A stretch of 64,000 nt of DNA from NCBI RefSeq assembly GCF_024623725.1, contig NZ_JANKHG010000014.1, forward strand, positions 1 through 64,000, read 5' to 3'. Shown piece after piece: positions 60,968 to 64,000 of this stretch. The number at the start of each line of letters is the position of its first letter. Position 1 is the stretch's first letter. The stretch is from Limnobacter parvus (lineage in GTDB: Bacteria; Pseudomonadota; Gammaproteobacteria; Burkholderiales; Burkholderiaceae_B). The notes beneath the pieces were generated by a model. The model was not told the DNA's origin and made no database searches. It saw only the letters and a program-made list of their open reading frames with translations. The translations under genes were made by a program, and so were the position numbers.

Positions 60968-61908
60968 GGCTCTTCCTTTAAATTAATCAGATTGTCGTTG
61001 TAAACAGTCCATTGCTTGCACATGGACGTCAATAAGACCGGGTCAGCAGCGAGGTGTTCAACCACACACCAAATATTCCAGCAATGGGACAATTCCCAAT
61101 CCGGATTCTCAATTTCACAGTTGGGTAAACGGTAATGAAATGTCGGTCTGGCATTCACGCGCTCATCGGTTACCGCAGCGGAAACGCGCGCATCGTCGAT
61201 GTACTTGAACAAGGGCAGCAAATCCATGCCACGGTTTCGCGTTGGATTGTGTTCAAGATAATCATCAATGATTTGGGACACGCTCACTGCTTCCGTGTAA
61301 GCCATGACAGCTTGCACATAACGCTTTGGATACGAGTCGATGTAAGGCGTAAGGCGGCGCACCGGATCGACTTCGTGCGCTTTGATCAACCAGTTTTGCG
61401 CCAGGCAGTAGGCCTGGATATAGGCAACAAGGGTTTCGGAATCAAAGGCGGGCAACTCGGCGTTGATGTGCACCCCAAACGCATAAATCAGAGAATCCGA
61501 GGTACCCAACGCACCCGCTTTTTGCAGGCTTTCCACCATGATATCCAGCACTTGCAAATCGCTGACCGGAATGGGTGGACATACAATTTCCAGCGGAACG
61601 ATTTGACGTGCAAGGTCAGTCATCAGGCTCATGACCATGTCTTCGCTGGCACCCTGCTCCTGAAGGCGCCGCCGCGCCATATTTTTGGCAAAGCTCCAAT
61701 CGAGCTCAATCTTGAAATGACCAAACTGGGGGTGCCGAACTTTGCACTCTGCCTGCGTGTCCAATTCAATTTCGCCGCTCAACGCGTTGGCCAAGGCGTT
61801 GGATGCTGTTTTCAAATCCAGCCCAGCAAACTCGAGTTCAAAGCCGACTGTACGTGGCTCGCCTTTTTCATTCAAAGGCCAGGCGGTTTTGGCGTACTTG
61901 CTGTGCAT
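60919..61908 (-). CDS. Putative amidoligase (COOH-NH2 ligase fold)
   Basis: A 329-residue protein matching the putative amidoligase family described by comparative genomics. The N-terminal strand RTVGFELEFAGLD carries the conserved Glu pair typical of glutamine synthetase/gamma-glutamylcysteine synthetase-fold ligases; KIELDWSF and PLEIVCPPIPVSDLQVLD follow, and FGVHINAELP gives the conserved HxN. ATP-dependent ligation of an amine to a carboxylate is predicted. Pairing with a glutamine amidotransferase-like hydrolase is characteristic of this family and points to a small amide or peptide metabolite. AAGG lies 8 bases before the ATG. Confidence 0.8.
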   Translation of the reverse strand: MHSKYAKTAWPLNEKGEPRTVGFELEFAGLDLKTASNALANALSGEIELDTQAECKVRHPQFGHFKIELDWSFAKNMARRRLQEQGASEDMVMSLMTDLARQIVPLEIVCPPIPVSDLQVLDIMVESLQKAGALGTSDSLIYAFGVHINAELPAFDSETLVAYIQAYCLAQNWLIKAHEVDPVRRLTPYIDSYPKRYVQAVMAYTEAVSVSQIIDDYLEHNPTRNRGMDLLPLFKYIDDARVSAAVTDERVNARPTFHYRLPNCEIENPDWELSHCWNIWCVVEHLAADPVLLTSMCKQWTVYNDNLINLKEEPWHQELAHIYENLLSV

Positions 61909-61923
61909 AGTTCAACCTTCAAT

Positions 61924-61964
61924 ATAAAAATAAAAAGCGGCAGGCCAGTGAAGCCTACCGCTTT
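61924..61964 (-). terminator. Intrinsic terminator of ohr
   Basis: AAAGCGG (61934-61940) and CCGCTTT (61958-61964), with inner AGGC/GCCT pairing, form a strong stem. Read on the minus strand it is followed by TTTTTATTTTTATATT. It lies between ohr and the amidoligase gene. Confidence 0.88.
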
Positions 61965-61990
61965 GAGAACGGCTTGGTTGCAGTAGTTGC

Positions 61991-62413
61991 TTACACCACA
62001 GTCAACTTTACATCCACATTGTTACGGGTTGCATTGGAATAGGGACAGACCTGGTGTGCTTTTTCGACCAGCGCATTGGCGGCAGCTTTGTCCATTCCAT
62101 CCAGCTTAATACTCATGTCGACGGTAATTGCAAAGCCAACACCTTTGGGATTGCCACCAATACCAACAGTCGCGGTTATTTCAGGCTCGGAAGGCAAATT
62201 AATTTTATCTTGACCGGCCACGAATTTGATTGCACCGATAAAACAGGCTGAATACCCGGCTGCGAACAATTGCTCGGGGTTCGTGCCGTTACCACCGGCC
62301 CCACCCAGTTCTTTGGGAGTGCTTAACTGCACACTTAAGCGTCCGTCTTCAGTGGCTGTGCGACCTTCGCGGCCACCTGTTGACGTGGCTTTGGTTGAAT
62401 AAACAATTTCCAT
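61991..62413 (-). CDS. ohr: Organic hydroperoxide resistance protein Ohr
   Basis: A 140-residue OsmC-type peroxidase. The two redox cysteines are C57 (GYSACFIGAI) and C123 (HQVCPYSNATRNN), and R15 in GGREGRT is the conserved Arg of the active site. It reduces organic hydroperoxides with lipoylated electron donors in the cytoplasm. The ATG at 62411-62413 is preceded by GGAG. Downstream of its MarR-type regulator OhrR on the same strand. Confidence 0.94.
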   Translation of the reverse strand: MEIVYSTKATSTGGREGRTATEDGRLSVQLSTPKELGGAGGNGTNPEQLFAAGYSACFIGAIKFVAGQDKINLPSEPEITATVGIGGNPKGVGFAITVDMSIKLDGMDKAAANALVEKAHQVCPYSNATRNNVDVKLTVV

Positions 62414-62446
62414 AATGAGCTCCTGAATGTCGGTAAAACAAATGGA

Positions 62447-62468
62447 ATGCAATAGTTACTGCAATAAC
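62447..62468 (-). promoter_or_regulatory. Candidate OhrR operator
   Basis: ATGCAATAGTTACTGCAATAAC contains an imperfect dyad (TGCAATAG/TTACTGCA) and two direct TGCAATA units. It lies in the gap between ohrR and ohr, the usual place of the OhrR binding site. Confidence 0.45.
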
Positions 62469-62512
62469 GATTAATGCCCATGTTACCTGATCAAGAATGC
62501 AGGTACAAGCGG

Positions 62513-62950
62513 TCAGGGTTTTAACAAGCGATCGCGCAGCGAATCAAGTTCGCCTTTCAGGCGGTGCATTTCCTCAATGGGCATGCCGCATTTTTCGAAT
62601 ACACAGGCATACACACTCAGCGCTTTTTCGCGGATCTGCTTGCCTTCTTCGGTCAGGTAAATTTGCAACTGGCGTTCATCGTCGACGCTTCGGTTGCGGG
62701 TCAGCAAACCTTGTTCCGCCATGCGTTTGATCACAGGTGTGAGCGCGCCGGGCTGCTGCCCAAGCTGACGAGCCACATTGATCAAACTAACCCCATCTTC
62801 TTTCCACAAGATCATCATGACCAAATATTGAGGAAAGGTCAGCCCCAAGGGTTGCAACAAAGGTTTGTATACCTGGGTGATCGCCAACGACGCGGAATAA
62901 AGGGAAAAACAAAGTTGATTGTCCAGCGCAAGAGGGTTTTCAATTTTCAT
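62513..62950 (-). CDS. ohrR: MarR-family organic peroxide sensor OhrR
   Basis: A 145-residue winged-helix protein. The peroxide-sensing Cys is C14 in LDNQLCFSLYSAS, the diagnostic N-terminal OhrR motif. The DNA-binding part has VSLINVARQLGQQPGALTPVIKRM (part) and the wing RNRSVDDERQLQIYLT. Oxidation of C14 releases it from the ohr operator. Encoded immediately upstream of ohr in the same direction, with the operator candidate between them. Confidence 0.93.
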   Translation of the reverse strand: MKIENPLALDNQLCFSLYSASLAITQVYKPLLQPLGLTFPQYLVMMILWKEDGVSLINVARQLGQQPGALTPVIKRMAEQGLLTRNRSVDDERQLQIYLTEEGKQIREKALSVYACVFEKCGMPIEEMHRLKGELDSLRDRLLKP

Positions 62951-63045
62951 GGTGTGGGCATTTTGACCAGTCAGTGCAAGTTACCCAAGTGTAAGCTTTC
63001 AAACGCTTTGAGTTATCCTTGTCTAGGTCAATTCAAGACATTTAA

Positions 63046-63714
63046 TCAAAGCAAATCAACTACTTTGGCAATGGAAAAGGCGCGGTCTTGCGGATTTTTA
63101 ATTTTCAGTGCGGCCTGAAAACCTGGGCTGTACTGCAATTTGAGTAGTTCTTTGTAAAAATCATAGTCTTTTTGAATGCCCAAAGCAGCACGGCGCATGT
63201 TCAATTGGGCTTCCTGAAAAGCTTTGCGGTTTTTGGGAAAATAACGCTCTACATGCGACAAAGCAAATACATCCGCATACAATTCCTCACGGTGGCGTCG
63301 CTGAACAGGGCCGAAATCAATGTTTTCTTTCATTTGCACACAGTGGCCCGATTCATGTGCAAAAAAGGCTTCGTACACCACTTGCTTGGGCAAACCTTCG
63401 AAAAACTTGAGGTACTGCTCGAAGCTGTGCCAGGTTTTGTCGCGGGTACTGATCATGAAAGTACAACGCTTCAAGGGCGCATTGTATTGAACCATCAAGG
63501 GTGACTGGTGCGGTATTTCCTTGCCGATCAACTTGAATTCGACTTCGTAACCATGCATGCGGCCATAACCGCGCGCCACGCTGCCGGCAATGTGATCGAT
63601 TAATTCAGCATCGTCAAAGTCTTCAAACCCATTGCCCTGAACCGGGCTTGAACACAAGGCAAGGGCACAGGCTAAGGCTGCGCAAGCTTGCTTGAATCGC
63701 AATGAACTTCCCAC
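63046..63714 (-). CDS. Exported putative zinc metalloprotease-like protein (HExxH)
   Basis: A 222-residue protein with a signal peptide (about residues 1-27, cleavage near VQG). The motif HESGH at 120-124 is an HExxH zinc site and is followed 20 residues later by EELYAD (E143/E144 to D148), the spacing and composition of a gluzincin third ligand. I do not recognise the family. The start is GTG 63714, with GGAG 9 bases upstream. Adjacent to a ChaN-like lipoprotein gene on the same strand, 39 bases apart; a link is uncertain. Confidence 0.65.
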   Translation of the reverse strand: MGSSLRFKQACAALACALALCSSPVQGNGFEDFDDAELIDHIAGSVARGYGRMHGYEVEFKLIGKEIPHQSPLMVQYNAPLKRCTFMISTRDKTWHSFEQYLKFFEGLPKQVVYEAFFAHESGHCVQMKENIDFGPVQRRHREELYADVFALSHVERYFPKNRKAFQEAQLNMRRAALGIQKDYDFYKELLKLQYSPGFQAALKIKNPQDRAFSIAKVVDLL

Positions 63715-63752
63715 CAGCCTGTCTCCTGCTTGTACTCGTACCCGAGCTGATT

Positions 63753-64000
63753 TTATTTTTTCATCATGGCTTTGAATGCTTCGCAGGGGTCTTCACGGTC
63801 GAAATTGGGCACCTTGTGCGTCACATCAAATTCCGAATCACCACTGCTTTGCTGTTGTTCCAAAAAGCCATGCACTGTTGTTGTTTTTTGAAGTGTAACG
63901 GGTAACCATTGAAATACGCCGACATCTTTTTGAACATGGCCATTGCCGGCAATCAGAACCACATCGCGTGCGCTGACCTGTTGTTTGATTACATTGGCCA
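63753..64000 (-). CDS. ChaN-family lipoprotein, C-terminal part
   Basis: The reading frame enters from the right edge and ends at 63753; about 82 residues are in the window. The segment VVLIAGNGHVQKDVGVFQWLP is split here only in description; it is the highly conserved C-terminal GNGHxxxDxGV motif of ChaN/DUF399 proteins, which bind haem and are often iron-regulated outer-membrane lipoproteins. The N-terminus with its lipobox must lie outside the window. A haem role would fit the iron-related genes elsewhere but the fragment alone does not prove it. Confidence 0.7.
   Translation of the reverse strand, partial: ANVIKQQVSARDVVLIAGNGHVQKDVGVFQWLPVTLQKTTTVHGFLEQQQSSGDSEFDVTHKVPNFDREDPCEAFKAMMKK

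Overview
The window reads as a chromosomal segment of a free-living betaproteobacterium of the order Burkholderiales. GC content is intermediate and coding density is high. HemP, HexR next to pgi, a TAXI-type TRAP transporter with its DUF1850 partner, the imelysin/di-heme iron operon and an Aromatoleum-like tungsten aldehyde oxidoreductase all fit that group. Limnobacter or a close relative is my best guess, but the genus is inferred from gene content and not proven. A flagellin N-terminus at the left edge (minus strand) shows a motile organism. No tRNA, rRNA, CRISPR array, prophage or insertion sequence is evident.

Layout. 1-8 kb: flagellin edge, an FMN reductase, a hotdog thioesterase, ChrA with an AraC regulator, then a minus-strand oxidative cluster (Baeyer-Villiger monooxygenase, di-iron ferritin-like protein, SDR) divergent from a TetR regulator across a perfect 18-bp palindrome. 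8-14.3 kb: a 1550-residue double histidine kinase with receiver domains at both ends, a lipoprotein, and a metallo-beta-lactamase-fold protein that has lost its zinc ligands. 14.6-18.1 kb: TAXI TRAP transporter operon. 18.1-18.6 kb: non-coding block of nested inverted repeats and a heptamer tandem repeat. 18.6-22.8 kb: tungsten aldehyde oxidoreductase operon (AorA, AorB, AorC, a MoaD-like protein and an unknown 100-residue protein).

22.9-25.4 kb holds what I consider the most interesting locus: a CesT-type type III secretion chaperone translationally coupled to a 2-hydroxyacid dehydrogenase with a polar N-terminal extension, which looks like an enzyme turned into a secreted effector. An unknown protein lies convergent to it. 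25.5-29.9 kb: LysR regulator, decarboxylating dehydrogenase (tartrate/D-malate type), AEC and MFS transporters. 30.2-37.4 kb: Fur-type iron block, with an imelysin/di-heme/imelysin/DUF1513 operon divergent from hemP and a TonB-dependent siderophore receptor. 37.4-45.4 kb: a 24-fold DUF4116-repeat protein, a pentaheme cytochrome c, two tandem nucleotidyltransferase-fold paralogs and a eukaryotic-like protein kinase. Apart from the cytochrome these are further effector candidates.

45.4-48.4 kb is again iron related: bfd, bfr, a Fur-box/structured-RNA/terminator unit, and tonB-exbB-exbD. 48.7-53.7 kb: pgi, an SMP-30 lactonase and HexR, then a hybrid histidine kinase. 53.8-64 kb: DUF6351 lipoprotein, modABC, arsH, a YqaA-like membrane protein, a glutamine-amidotransferase/amidoligase pair, ohr-ohrR, a periplasmic HExxH protein and the C-terminus of a ChaN-type lipoprotein at the right edge.

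Links between genes: TonB-ExbBD would energise the siderophore receptor, and bfd/bfr would store and release the iron. modABC could supply molybdate or tungstate to the aldehyde oxidoreductase. HexR probably controls its own gene and perhaps the neighbouring pgi. All coordinates, motifs and repeats were read by eye; family names rest on motif recognition, not on database searches.
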